Shown piece after piece: positions 9,165 through 17,985 of a stretch of DNA of 64,000 bases. Location of the stretch: contig NC_072814.1 in the NCBI RefSeq assembly GCF_003013715.1, forward strand, positions 434,001 to 498,000. The letters are read 5' to 3'. Every line of letters begins with the position of its first letter. Position 1 is the first letter of the stretch. The notes below the pieces were generated by a model, which searched no databases, was not told the origin of the DNA, and worked only from the letters and a program-made list of their open reading frames with translations. The position numbers were made by a program, and so were the translations under genes. This stretch comes from Candidozyma auris. Lineage: Eukaryota; Ascomycota; Pichiomycetes; Serinales; Metschnikowiaceae.

Positions 9165-10770
9165 GAAAAACACCCATAAAGGTACTCTCACCATACCAAG
9201 ATGCAAACGAATAATTCGACCGTTGATCTCGAAAATTGCTTCGCTTACTGGGTTATACATTAAACATCCCTTCAAATTTGATCTCGGTATAGAAAGCTTC
9301 GACATTGTCCAGGAGAATCATGGACAGTCAGTGAAGTTTATAAACCCTTCGACTTCTGACGACCGTCTTCTTTATTTGAAGCCCTACTTGAACCCTGAAA
9401 TATACCAAACTTACGTTGAAATATTCACACTTTTCAAAAGCATTGTTCGAGCGTGGCTGGAAACTGGACCTCCAGCAAAAACTAGAGTACCGAAATTATC
9501 AACAATCTCATCTTTGAAGGTCGGAAAAATGATCACATTGGGAACAAAAAGCACTCACTATAGATTGAATCAGACGGCGTTATTCGATGCAGAAAGCATT
9601 CCGAGATACTTACAGAAGTACAAAGATGAACTTGCCGACGATATTGATGACTGGTTGTCAATGGAACCACAGTATGTCATGCAAACGCATATGATAGACT
9701 TGCTATACGGTTATGTCATTCACCTTCTTATATTCAATCTGAGAACAACTTTGTATTGTTTAATTCCCGTCCTTGTTCATTGGCTTCAGGAACAAGACGA
9801 TTCTCATCTAAAGTCTCTCCTGAGGACACTCCTTTATGAATTCTTCATTTTCCTGCCAATCGATGCAGACCAAAGAGCAGTGAAAGAGTTGACAAGTGAA
9901 GTTGCTCAGCACGATCCGTCTATACCAATTTTCTGGCTCTTTCATGGCATTGGCTATTGGAAACGGTTATGTTTCCTTTGTAAACTCGACTCGATTAATG
10001 TCAGTGCTAAACTCTACGAACCTTACGACAGTCTCTTCATTGATGTTCTCGCCAAAACAGACCGACTTTTTCTAACCGACGTTATCGATCTACCTCATAT
10101 ATACTCGACATTGCAAAGAAACCCGCAGCATCCACATAACACCTCGCTCATGATGTCCATATTAGCGCAAATAATCAGTTTATTCAAGAAAACCTTGGAC
10201 TCCTCAAGGACTTCTACTACGGCTCTCCGAACACTACAGGCGGGTATAAATGACTTCACCGAATTTGTGAGAACCTGGCTATCACTAAGCAGTGACTGTG
10301 TGTTCAACTCCTTGGATGGTGGCAACGAGGAAACATTTGAAGCTTTGATAAACGTGCTTAAGTTCATGAGAAGGCATTGTGATGGAGCAATTTCGTACAT
10401 TGAAGACAGTCTTCTGCGAAACCGGATAATCAAACTTGAGGATGTGCTTTCCAAGTTCAAGCAAGCAAACTCATCAATCAGTGACTTCTTCTTTAACATA
10501 CGCGTGCTACAAGCTTACTACCTTGATAATCCTGACCTATGTGACCTTGAAGGCGTCAAACTACCCAGCGCTAGCCATAGCTTGGCTTACCTTATGGCTC
10601 ATAACTGTGAGTTTGATGAAGTTGTCAACCTTCTTGCTTGGATTAGAGATCTCCCAAACGAAAAAGGTTTACGCATGTCCAAGTTGCTCTTCAGAGAGTT
10701 TTTCAAGGAGAATCTGGTGTTGGGTGAAATGGACGTAGAGCATGTTGCATGGGAATTATACGATCTATAA
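9157..10770 (+). CDS. uncharacterised helical protein, 537 aa
   Basis: I do not recognise this protein. It is predicted by eye to be almost wholly alpha-helical, with amphipathic and Leu-rich helices (for example YGYVIHLLIFNLRTTLYCLIPVLVHWL at about residues 187-213, which I read as buried helix, not a membrane span). It has no zinc or nucleotide-binding motif. The early segment LYIKHPFKFDLGIESFDIV and the repeated helices faintly recall the CENP-I/Ctf3/Mis6 kinetochore family, but the match is too weak to assign. The frame is open for 33 codons before the ATG without another ATG. A missed 5' exon is therefore possible, and no clear splice donor was seen. It is convergent with OAR1, 7 bases apart. 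Confidence 0.75.
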   Translation: MRKKNTHKGTLTIPRCKRIIRPLISKIASLTGLYIKHPFKFDLGIESFDIVQENHGQSVKFINPSTSDDRLLYLKPYLNPEIYQTYVEIFTLFKSIVRAWLETGPPAKTRVPKLSTISSLKVGKMITLGTKSTHYRLNQTALFDAESIPRYLQKYKDELADDIDDWLSMEPQYVMQTHMIDLLYGYVIHLLIFNLRTTLYCLIPVLVHWLQEQDDSHLKSLLRTLLYEFFIFLPIDADQRAVKELTSEVAQHDPSIPIFWLFHGIGYWKRLCFLCKLDSINVSAKLYEPYDSLFIDVLAKTDRLFLTDVIDLPHIYSTLQRNPQHPHNTSLMMSILAQIISLFKKTLDSSRTSTTALRTLQAGINDFTEFVRTWLSLSSDCVFNSLDGGNEETFEALINVLKFMRRHCDGAISYIEDSLLRNRIIKLEDVLSKFKQANSSISDFFFNIRVLQAYYLDNPDLCDLEGVKLPSASHSLAYLMAHNCEFDEVVNLLAWIRDLPNEKGLRMSKLLFREFFKENLVLGEMDVEHVAWELYDL

Positions 10771-10777
10771 TACATGT

Positions 10778-11536
10778 TTATTTGTTGGGACTTGTTTCTA
10801 AGAACCGAGGGCCCTTGCCATCTGCTATGAGTAACTTTCCATTGAGAGACTCATCTGTTATAAGCTCTACTGTGTTGTTGACAGCATCTTCCATCTTTAT
10901 CACAGGAAAATTGTTTCCTGCTGGTGCCGTTTTTCCCATATCTGTCTCCTTCACAAGCGCTGGTAACACTGCGTTTACACGAATGGAGCCTCTCAATTCG
11001 GATGCAAGAGACTTCGTAAACCCTAAAAGACCGGCTTTCAGAGCTGCATAAACTGTAGTACCTGGACTGGTGATGCCAGTGAACGAAAGAACAGAGGCAA
11101 CATTGACAATGACAGGTTTTTGGTCTTGCAGCTTCGAGATCTTTGTAAAGGGCTTTATAGCCAACTTGCTCAACACGATGGGGGCGATGAGATTAGTACT
11201 TATGGTATCCACGATGGACTGCTGGGGTGCCCTTGCCAATAGAGTATTTGCAGTTGTACCAGCGCAATTGACTAGAATTGAAGACTCATTGAAAGCCTCC
11301 AATAAAAAACCGTGGTTTTCAGGCTCCTGTCCACGAGCCAATGCTGCAAGATCATACGAGACAAACTTGTGCTCCTGCTTCTCCGGAGTTGCCAACGTTT
11401 TCACGTTGTCATATAAGGCATCTGAGTTTCTTGCCAACATTGTCACGGAGGCACCCAACTCAGCAAGAGATTTGGAGATGCTCAAGCCAATGCCTCTTGA
11501 GGCACCCGTCACTATAGCACGTCTTCCGGCAAGCAT
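10778..11536 (-). CDS. OAR1: mitochondrial 3-oxoacyl-ACP reductase (short-chain dehydrogenase)
   Basis: Oar1 catalyses the NADPH-dependent 3-ketoacyl-ACP reduction step of mitochondrial type II fatty acid synthesis, which feeds lipoic acid production. SDR hallmarks are present: the cofactor loop TGASRGIG directly after the start, NCAGTT, the catalytic Ser in NVASVLSF and YAALK (Tyr and Lys of the active site). The first ATG in the frame gives MLAGRRAIVTG, 252 residues, with no targeting peptide. The frame stays open upstream to a TGA at about 11650. The segment 11537-11625 encodes a presequence-like stretch rich in Leu, Arg, Lys and Ser with no acidic residue, but contains no ATG. Possible upstream non-AUG starts are ACG (about 11614-11616) and TTG (11597-11599). 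Confidence 0.88.
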   Translation of the reverse strand: MLAGRRAIVTGASRGIGLSISKSLAELGASVTMLARNSDALYDNVKTLATPEKQEHKFVSYDLAALARGQEPENHGFLLEAFNESSILVNCAGTTANTLLARAPQQSIVDTISTNLIAPIVLSKLAIKPFTKISKLQDQKPVIVNVASVLSFTGITSPGTTVYAALKAGLLGFTKSLASELRGSIRVNAVLPALVKETDMGKTAPAGNNFPVIKMEDAVNNTVELITDESLNGKLLIADGKGPRFLETSPNK

Positions 11537-11950
11537 TGATGAAAAGAGACTGTTGCGAGGAGGTAAACTTTTATACAGACGAGGCTTGAGAAGCAGCAAT
11601 TGCTTGTGGATAGCAAACGTAACGCAACAGAGGGAGAGAGCTCAGCAGTGAGGATCTCAAAATGGCACAAAATAAGAAGAGACAGCGACCGTCTTGTGAC
11701 ACGGCTATTGGTCAACAATTTAAGTTGCAAAGTCCTAGAATACCAGCAATGTTTGGTTAGATTCAATATATTGTTTTAGGTCGAAAAGTAATGGTGCCCT
11801 TTCAAGGACATTTCCTTGAGTAATTTGTAGCAATTTTTTTGATAACTCTGGACAAGTGTGGCGGAAATTAGACGTTCTCGCACTGAAGAAAAAGTCTACT
11901 ACCCCACAAATACTACCTTTAAAAAAGAAAAGTATTTAAAAATAAGAATT
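11537..11950. other. divergent spacer OAR1 / YCII gene
   Basis: Shared upstream region of two divergent genes. The part next to OAR1 (11537-11625) reads in frame as a mitochondrial presequence-like peptide without ATG. The rest is AT-rich, especially before 11951. No further elements recognised. Confidence 0.5.
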
Positions 11951-12280
11951 ATGAGCAAAGCATTGAAAAAACTCGAGTGGCTTGTAATCATTTACGATAA
12001 GCCGATTAATCAGAGACTTAAGTTTAGACCCCAACACTTTCAGAATTTTCCGAAATTGTTGGAGAGCGGAAATGTCACAAGTGCTGGGCCTGTCTTCAAA
12101 GACGACGAGAGAACGCAGTTTGCTGGATCAGCTTTCACGATTGCCGCTGAAAAGAAGTCTGATGTCATTGACTTGTTGAAAAAGGACGTTTATGCCAAAG
12201 AAGATGTGTGGGATTTCGACAACGTTATCATTCACCCATACACGCCAGTGGTGAGGACTCTCAAGGAATTTCCCCAATGA
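11951..12280 (+). CDS. YCII-domain protein
   Basis: A small protein of the YciI-related family (ferredoxin-like fold, dimeric, enzymatic role unclear in fungi). The ATG at 11951 gives 109 residues starting MSKALKKLEWLVIIYDKP. The family features are the N-terminal beta strand EWLVIIYDKP, the His (RPQHFQNFPKLLESG), GPVFKDD, and the terminal strand segment with DNVIIHPYTPV. The frame is open upstream, but only from a GTG at 11858, through low-complexity AT-rich sequence, so I reject the longer form. Function in yeast is unknown; homologues exist across Candida species. Confidence 0.78.
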   Translation: MSKALKKLEWLVIIYDKPINQRLKFRPQHFQNFPKLLESGNVTSAGPVFKDDERTQFAGSAFTIAAEKKSDVIDLLKKDVYAKEDVWDFDNVIIHPYTPVVRTLKEFPQ

Positions 12281-12445
12281 ACAATATAAGAAGCTACAAA
12301 TAAATAAGTGAGAAATAAGAGATTCCATTAAAATTATAGGCGAAAAAGTTTTGACTTTGGGACGAAAATTTCGGAGTGAAGATGAGTATGAAAGAATAAA
12401 GGAAGAAATCCACCGAGTGTAGATCATGAGAAATGCTATGCTTTT
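12281..12445. other. convergent 3' spacer
   Basis: Short AT-rich 3' flanks of the YCII gene and the CCW12-like gene. No distinct element seen. Confidence 0.5.
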
Positions 12446-12883
12446 TTAAACAAGAGCGGCAGCAATGGCAGCCAATCCAGCAGCAGCACCAACAGCGGCC
12501 TTGCCAGCATTGTTAGGAGCAGTCGATACTCCAGCAATGCTGCTTGGCTGGCTGGAGGAAGCTGGAGGCTTCGACTCAGGCGCTGTGGTGGTTGGAGCAG
12601 TCTCGCCTGGACCTGGTTTGGTTGGAGCTGGCCCGCCTGGACCTGGCTGGGTTGGAGTTGGAGCTGGCTGCACAATGGTGGTTGGGATGGTGCAGGGGCC
12701 AGTGACAGTCAAAGTGGTGGCTTCAGTGACGGTGATGGTCTTGTTGTTCACCACAACGTGGGTTGGCTCAGGACAGTAAGTGGTGTAGTCAGTAACCACA
12801 ATGTGGGTGGTGACGGTAGTGTTGGCGTGAGCAGAGGCGGCGCCAGTGAGAGCAGCAGCGGCAGCGACAGTTGAGAACTTCAT
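12446..12883 (-). CDS. small GPI-anchored cell-wall protein, CCW12-like
   Basis: A 145-residue mannoprotein precursor, probably one of the abundant structural wall proteins. It has a signal peptide (MKFSTVAAAAALTGAASA), N-glycosylation sequons (NTT, NKT), the motif DYTTYCPEPTHVV, which corresponds to the YTTWCP motif of S. cerevisiae Ccw12, and a Pro/Thr-rich repeat-like spacer (PGPGGPAPTKPGPGETAPTT). A GPI-attachment tail follows (NNAGKAAVGAAAGLAAIAAALV: a small-residue omega site followed by a hydrophobic end). The codon bias looks strong. A TTTATA on the plus strand at 12964-12969 (TATAAA for this gene) lies about 80 bases upstream. Confidence 0.82.
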   Translation of the reverse strand: MKFSTVAAAAALTGAASAHANTTVTTHIVVTDYTTYCPEPTHVVVNNKTITVTEATTLTVTGPCTIPTTIVQPAPTPTQPGPGGPAPTKPGPGETAPTTTAPESKPPASSSQPSSIAGVSTAPNNAGKAAVGAAAGLAAIAAALV

Positions 12884-13499
12884 TTAAGCGAGTGGACTAG
12901 TTTTGGATAGTGGTTGCAAAAAAAAAAAAGGAAGAAGGTTGGTGAAGAGGGAACTGGAACTAATTTATACTACGGAGCCACGCTTCGGATGGTGCAGCAA
13001 AAACATGCTTTGTTACTGAGCATTTTGCCTGTTTAAGAATGGGCTTGTCTACTTTAGCATCAGGGGAGCCACTTCCGTGAGAATGGCGTAGGCCACTCAG
13101 CAGAGATGTCAAACTGTGTATTACTTCCAGCCACAGTGAAGCCACACATGGAAAGACGCTATCTTGCATAAACGTGCCTGTTCGGGAATCGCCTTCCAAG
13201 TACGTGAAAACAAAGAATAGCTTGCTCGTGGTATCGCTATTTTTATCTTGATACCAGAAATGTTTTCTGTTAGAAGCGGCAAAATATTGTTTTGGTGTGG
13301 CGGCTGTTTTTCTCCTTAGATGTTCTTCTGCACTCGCACATGCAGCCCTTTCATTTAGGCTTCTATCATTTTAGAGTATTTGGTGGTGCCACATTATGAA
13401 AGTCAAAATAAGCTTATGACCATGTATCTCATGTATTTCATTCTTTACTTCTTCTATTTCTCTATTCCTCGTCTGTCACCCATCTCAGATGTTATTTGA
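12884..13499. other. spacer between CCW12-like gene and UBP3
   Basis: This 616-base region contains the promoter of the CCW12-like gene (minus strand) and the 3' flank of UBP3. It holds a GGTTGCAAAA motif copy only 29 bases before the CCW12-like ATG and a 12-base A run next to it. The short minus-strand frame at 12960-13199 looks like chance. Confidence 0.5.
12912..12920 (+). promoter_or_regulatory. recurrent motif GGYTGCRAA, copy in CCW12-like 5' leader
   Basis: Reads AGTGGTTGCAAAAAAAAAAA. It is closer to a start codon (29 bases) than the other copies, so it may lie in the transcribed leader. Confidence 0.4.
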
Positions 13500-16124
13500 T
13501 TATTTCCTCTGGTACATCAAGATATAGGCGCTTTTATCCTTAGCCTCGGGGGTCTCGATGACAGCGTCTGAAGTGATAGCTTCCACCGCGGTATCATCGA
13601 TACGTAACCACTTCTTGTCCCCCACGTTTGCCGACTCGGCAATGCCGTTACGGTACACATCACAGGTATAGTGTCCGCCCTCGGCGTTACGGCCATGATG
13701 GTAGATGACACCGACGAGCTTGTAATCAGTTTTTTCGTTAGCTGCCCGAAGGGTTGCAGAAAGACATTCTGGTGGTATCGTCAAATTCAACCCAAACTTC
13801 ACTTCTTTCATAACCTTTTCTATAGTGCCATATGCGACTCTTTCGTTGCCGTTTGACTCGTCAGATTCATCCCGTTTTTCATTGCTGCTGGCGTCCTCCT
13901 GTTGGTATGCAAATCTTTTGAGTTGAAGAAGCAATACTTCCGGAAGCTGGTCGATGAATGTACGCTTCTTAGCGATGACCTCCCTCTCAGAGTCAATCTT
14001 AAAAGGAATTTTTTCTATCTGATGCAGACTCCACAACGCATCTTCGATAGTTGTTACACCCTTCTGGGTGATGTCAACCAGCATACACCTGAAAGGATCA
14101 ACGGTGATAGATTGTGATTCTTTGCCCTTTGGGATTGTCAAGACACTGCGGAACCTGCCGCCAAAAATCAGGGTGATTGGTGATGGTTCTACATCGACAA
14201 CCCTCTTTTTGGAAACCCGTTTCCCGGTGCCGACCTCAGACCAACCACTAGTCTCTTCTTCTCCTTCCAGAGCATCTATTTCTTCCTCGCCAGCATTATG
14301 CGAAGTTCTAGTAACCCTGTACGCTGACTTTATTTTGCTCTTGATATTTTGTTTGACTGTGCTGTCATTTGTGTTTGCTTGACAAGACTCTATGAGTTCA
14401 TCAATTTGCGCAGGAGAAATACCTGCCGCTGCCTTGACAAAATCCTCGTGAAGGCCGTCAAGAAAATAAGTTAAGAACTCCTCGGCGTCCTCTTGCTGTC
14501 CCCACTTCAAGTGCTTGAATTTGGTGTTTTCGACTAACTTTTGGTAGAGAACCTCGGGTGAGAGTGGACGGCCAATAACTATGCCATGGCTATTAAGAGT
14601 GCCGTTGCTGTTGTTAGAACCATTCTGGGAAGTCACCTTCAAGAAGTCCTTAATGAACTGAATAGTGGCGTCAATGATAGGTTGCAGTGAATTTTTATCA
14701 AGTGACCCAACAGCTTTCTCATCGACATAGCGAATTAGCTTATTGAACGGCTCACAGAACATGAGACATTGGAGAACGGCATTCATGTAACAGATATTAC
14801 CTGTATTTGTCAACCCTCTTGGATTGATTCTGTACGATGGGAAGGAAGATAAGGAGAAGCTAGGGTCAAACAAGATTCTAAACAGTAACACTCCAAGGGA
14901 TTGTGGTCTGCTGTCTTGTGGCGGTGTCGCTGAGGCATCTCTTGATATTTCAATTGGGGTGTAAGCAGGCTTAGAAGGCGTGGAAGTCTTTTTGCTAACC
15001 TTCTTCGCGGCAGTGCTTTGCAATACTGAGGCCCAGTTGGTAGGTATAGTTTTTTGTGTCTTTTCGTTCACTTCCTTGTCGTTCAGTCTTTCAGTGACAT
15101 CGAGAAGCTCAGCAGGATAAATAAGCTCTTGCGCAAACTTTCCACTTCCGTGGTCTATAAGCTGCCGAAGTCCGTTTTTGTTGATTAGGAGGTTGGACGA
15201 TCCGGAAGTGTTCTTTCGCTGCTGAACATATTTTTGAACTCGAGCCAATTTCGACTGTAATAGAGTCTGCTTTAGGCTGGCATCAGATCTTCTCAAGCTA
15301 GAATACTCGTCAAGAGTCGTGTTGAATGTGAGAGGAAGACGGCGAGCATCCTTACAATCATCCTCCTGTGGAAGTTGAGCGCTGGCTTCCTTTGCGATCT
15401 TCAATTCCGACGGGCTACCTTGAGAAGTTTCGGCAACAGAAGGCAGCCGCTGCTCTGATACTTTGTCTTCTATTTCGGTAGTTACATGGGGAGATGGTGG
15501 TGTTTGTTCAGGTAGCGTCGCTTCATGGCTTCCTTCGGTATGCTGTGGGGTATAAGATTCCGTACTGGGAGTTTCTGAACGAGTTGAGTACGGTGCATAA
15601 GAAGGCGTCGTTGGAGGCATGCCCTGAGGAAGGCCCTCCATGCTAGGGTCCATGGAAGGTCCCTGGTGATTATTATGACTGTTAGTGTTATTATATGCAT
15701 TTTGCCCCTTGGAGTACTTTTTTGGTTTACTGTTTGGAGCCATGTAGTTGGTCATGCTGTTCATATGCGGAGCCATATAGGGCTGTGGGAATGGAGTGGT
15801 GGGCATAGGGAAGTACTGGTACCCCATCATGTAGTCGGGGTATGCCATATATGGCATGTATGTACCGGGCACCTGGTTCCCGTACATCATCTGCGGATGC
15901 TGCTGGTATGGTTGATGATGTTGAGGAAATGCCTGGGGAGGGGTCTGGAACTGTTGGGCCAACACGAAAGGGGACTGTCCCGTAGGGTTGAAGGCGGGCA
16001 CATCGCCCCTGAAACGACTCTGACGTCCACTTGAGGGACGCGACGATGTAGAATTCGAAGAAGAACCTTCTTTATTGTTTGCTGGTTTGGATGAGGACGG
16101 CGTTGTGACTTTCGATGTGGACAT
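13500..16124 (-). CDS. UBP3: ubiquitin-specific protease Ubp3 (USP10 type)
   Basis: Ubp3 is a cysteine deubiquitinase that works with Bre5 in ribophagy, COPII/COPI traffic and stress responses. The 874-residue protein has a long disordered N-terminal half rich in Asn, Gln, Pro, Tyr and Ser (about 1-260) and a Bre5-interaction type region. The USP catalytic domain starts near residue 435: Cys445 in GLTNTGNICYMNAVLQC and His818 in GGHYTCDVYR, with the Asp in WLRIDDTAV. The QQEDAEEFLTYFLDGLHEDF segment is typical of Ubp3/USP10. The start is the first ATG. Confidence 0.93.
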   Translation of the reverse strand: MSTSKVTTPSSSKPANNKEGSSSNSTSSRPSSGRQSRFRGDVPAFNPTGQSPFVLAQQFQTPPQAFPQHHQPYQQHPQMMYGNQVPGTYMPYMAYPDYMMGYQYFPMPTTPFPQPYMAPHMNSMTNYMAPNSKPKKYSKGQNAYNNTNSHNNHQGPSMDPSMEGLPQGMPPTTPSYAPYSTRSETPSTESYTPQHTEGSHEATLPEQTPPSPHVTTEIEDKVSEQRLPSVAETSQGSPSELKIAKEASAQLPQEDDCKDARRLPLTFNTTLDEYSSLRRSDASLKQTLLQSKLARVQKYVQQRKNTSGSSNLLINKNGLRQLIDHGSGKFAQELIYPAELLDVTERLNDKEVNEKTQKTIPTNWASVLQSTAAKKVSKKTSTPSKPAYTPIEISRDASATPPQDSRPQSLGVLLFRILFDPSFSLSSFPSYRINPRGLTNTGNICYMNAVLQCLMFCEPFNKLIRYVDEKAVGSLDKNSLQPIIDATIQFIKDFLKVTSQNGSNNSNGTLNSHGIVIGRPLSPEVLYQKLVENTKFKHLKWGQQEDAEEFLTYFLDGLHEDFVKAAAGISPAQIDELIESCQANTNDSTVKQNIKSKIKSAYRVTRTSHNAGEEEIDALEGEEETSGWSEVGTGKRVSKKRVVDVEPSPITLIFGGRFRSVLTIPKGKESQSITVDPFRCMLVDITQKGVTTIEDALWSLHQIEKIPFKIDSEREVIAKKRTFIDQLPEVLLLQLKRFAYQQEDASSNEKRDESDESNGNERVAYGTIEKVMKEVKFGLNLTIPPECLSATLRAANEKTDYKLVGVIYHHGRNAEGGHYTCDVYRNGIAESANVGDKKWLRIDDTAVEAITSDAVIETPEAKDKSAYILMYQRK

Positions 16125-16998
16125 GTTAGTGGACGATTAGTGGATGCTGATACAAAACAGAAAGTGTATAAAAATGAAATGACGGATTATTACAACAAGT
16201 GTACTGCGCTGATGGAGAAATAGGGGTCCGTTAATGCTTCATGAAAAGGACCAGGTCGATGACGGTATGGAAGACGACAAATAAGCTTCGATAGGTTTTT
16301 GATTGGTGAAGCCAAAGGGGACGATGCAAAATGTGTGAAGGGTGAAAGAATTTACTCTTGATTCAAATTAATTTGAGTGACAAATTGGCCAGGTATTATT
16401 AAAGCAGCACGAAATGGATTAGACTTTTGGGGAGTGTTTAAGAGTAAGTTGAAGATATCTCGTTGAGAAAGTCTAGCGGAATATGTCGAGAGAGAAAAAA
16501 AATTAGCCAAAAATTGCTCGAAAAAAAAAGGATCTGGTGAAATATTTCTTCTCTCAGGACAAGAAGCTCACAATTCTATTGAATCATCAAGCTGTGAGTT
16601 GCAGTGAATCTTGATGTTTTCTGCCAGCTGACAGTTTATCCAATTCTATTCTGCCAATGCACAGTAGCATTTCTGTGGGACCCTTGGCCCAGTGGCTGGG
16701 AAAGCAAACTTTTTTCGCCTTCACACGATTGGTAACTAGTTTACGATCGCGAGCGGCTCCGGGGGTCCACCGACAATAGCCCGTGTGAAAGATTTGATTT
16801 GCCAGAGTGCAATTCAAAAAATCGACAACCTTAAGATGATGTGAGCGTTATTGTACACGATGAATGTTTCTGAATAATTCTCGAACTAATTTTTGCTTCA
16901 TTTTTCTCTGTTCCTGGAACATCGTGTTAATGCACCACCTGACGAAAGCTCTTGAGAGATTCCTGTCTTTAGTTCTGACTGTGAACATTCTCGGCCCA
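16125..16998. other. UBP3 upstream region
   Basis: An 874-base gene-free region between the UBP3 start and the 3' end of the next minus-strand gene. It contains two A-rich runs near 16490-16530 and a perfect 14-base palindrome, TCAAATTAATTTGA (16363-16376), about 240 bases before the UBP3 ATG. The 76-codon minus-strand frame at 16587-16817 has no protein-like character. I could not identify a tRNA or snoRNA. Confidence 0.5.
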
Positions 16999-17901
16999 TC
17001 AGTTGATACTCAAGGCCTCGAGTACCTGCCATGGCTCAGAAATTTGCTTTATCTGAATCGGTATACTTTCGTAATTGTATGCTGCTATTAAGACAGCCAA
17101 CAATTGGGTGCAAATTGGAAGCTTTTTGGGCACTTTTGGCCCACGCTTCAATAAGAAGTTGAAGAGTCGCCCGTTTACCTCATTCCTCTCGTACCCTTCT
17201 AGTAGCTGCTCGCTGGAAATATGCTCCTTGTCGTCGCCTGAGTCACAAATGAACTCTTCACTGGAGCAAAACCAATTGTATGGATCAACGCTAGTGTACC
17301 CACCTTCTGGCCATACTCGGCCTCTCTTCTCCGATGGATCATTGTCTATCCCCACCTTCTTAGTGTTAAGATTCAACGTAGCTCCAACTTTTCCAAGCAT
17401 ACGCCGTAGCTCGAGCCAATGGTTTCTTTCCTTCACAGCCACATGCTCGTCGATGATATTATTGTATACCCTGAGAAATATGGGATACATCTTTTCCGAT
17501 TGGTTTCCCGTCATGAACTGCCTCACAAGCTCTTCCAATTGATCCTGTCTCAACTCTTCAGCATTCAACACATCTGCTCTAATATTACCTCCAGTGGCCA
17601 TAGACAATGCTTGTGTGTACATATCCCCAAAAGCATAGGTCAAAAGAATGGTCTTATTGGGGTCGACAGAGTCGTGAAAGCTGTTTTTGAGCTTCCTCTC
17701 TTTATCTAGCTTTTCAATGTCTTCTTTGACTTGCCGTAGAGTAGCATCGTCTTCTTGTTGCAGTAAGTGATTTATATACTCGTAAATTTTGTCTACACAT
17801 CTCTGTCTTTTAAGGAGCCTTGATGCCAAAGCAGGGAATAATGTCAACAATCGGGCATTTTCGTCCTCTAGAAGACTCCCCTTGGCCTCCTCGGATGTCA
17901 T
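16999..17901 (-). CDS. Shu2/Sws1-like SWIM-domain protein with altered zinc ligands
   Basis: A 300-residue protein. Its C-terminal third resembles the SWIM domain of Shu2/Sws1, the Shu-complex subunits that help Rad51 filaments in homologous recombination. The stretch VDPYNWFCSSEEF (Cys212) parallels VDIAHWFCSCEEF of yeast Shu2 (from memory), and LPICTQLLAVLIAAYN (Cys264) parallels its CxHLLA segment. The SWIM zinc site CxC...CxH is altered here to C212-x-S214 ... C264-x-Q266, so two of the four ligands are missing. The N-terminal part (helical, KRQRCVDKIYEYINHLLQQ) is not recognised and the protein is longer than yeast Shu2 (about 220). The assignment is tentative; it is divergent from RTT106 with 84 bases between starts. 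Confidence 0.5.
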   Translation of the reverse strand: MTSEEAKGSLLEDENARLLTLFPALASRLLKRQRCVDKIYEYINHLLQQEDDATLRQVKEDIEKLDKERKLKNSFHDSVDPNKTILLTYAFGDMYTQALSMATGGNIRADVLNAEELRQDQLEELVRQFMTGNQSEKMYPIFLRVYNNIIDEHVAVKERNHWLELRRMLGKVGATLNLNTKKVGIDNDPSEKRGRVWPEGGYTSVDPYNWFCSSEEFICDSGDDKEHISSEQLLEGYERNEVNGRLFNFLLKRGPKVPKKLPICTQLLAVLIAAYNYESIPIQIKQISEPWQVLEALSIN

Positions 17902-17985
17902 ACTGGAGCTTGGAGTGGTATGCGAACTGCTACAGTATTGACATTACTTCGCGTCTAGAATAAACACTCCCAACATTACCAACCT

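Noticed and set aside
16587..16817. 76-codon frame and possible structured RNA upstream of UBP3
   Set aside because: No protein-like sequence, and I could not build a convincing C/D, H/ACA or tRNA structure from it by eye.
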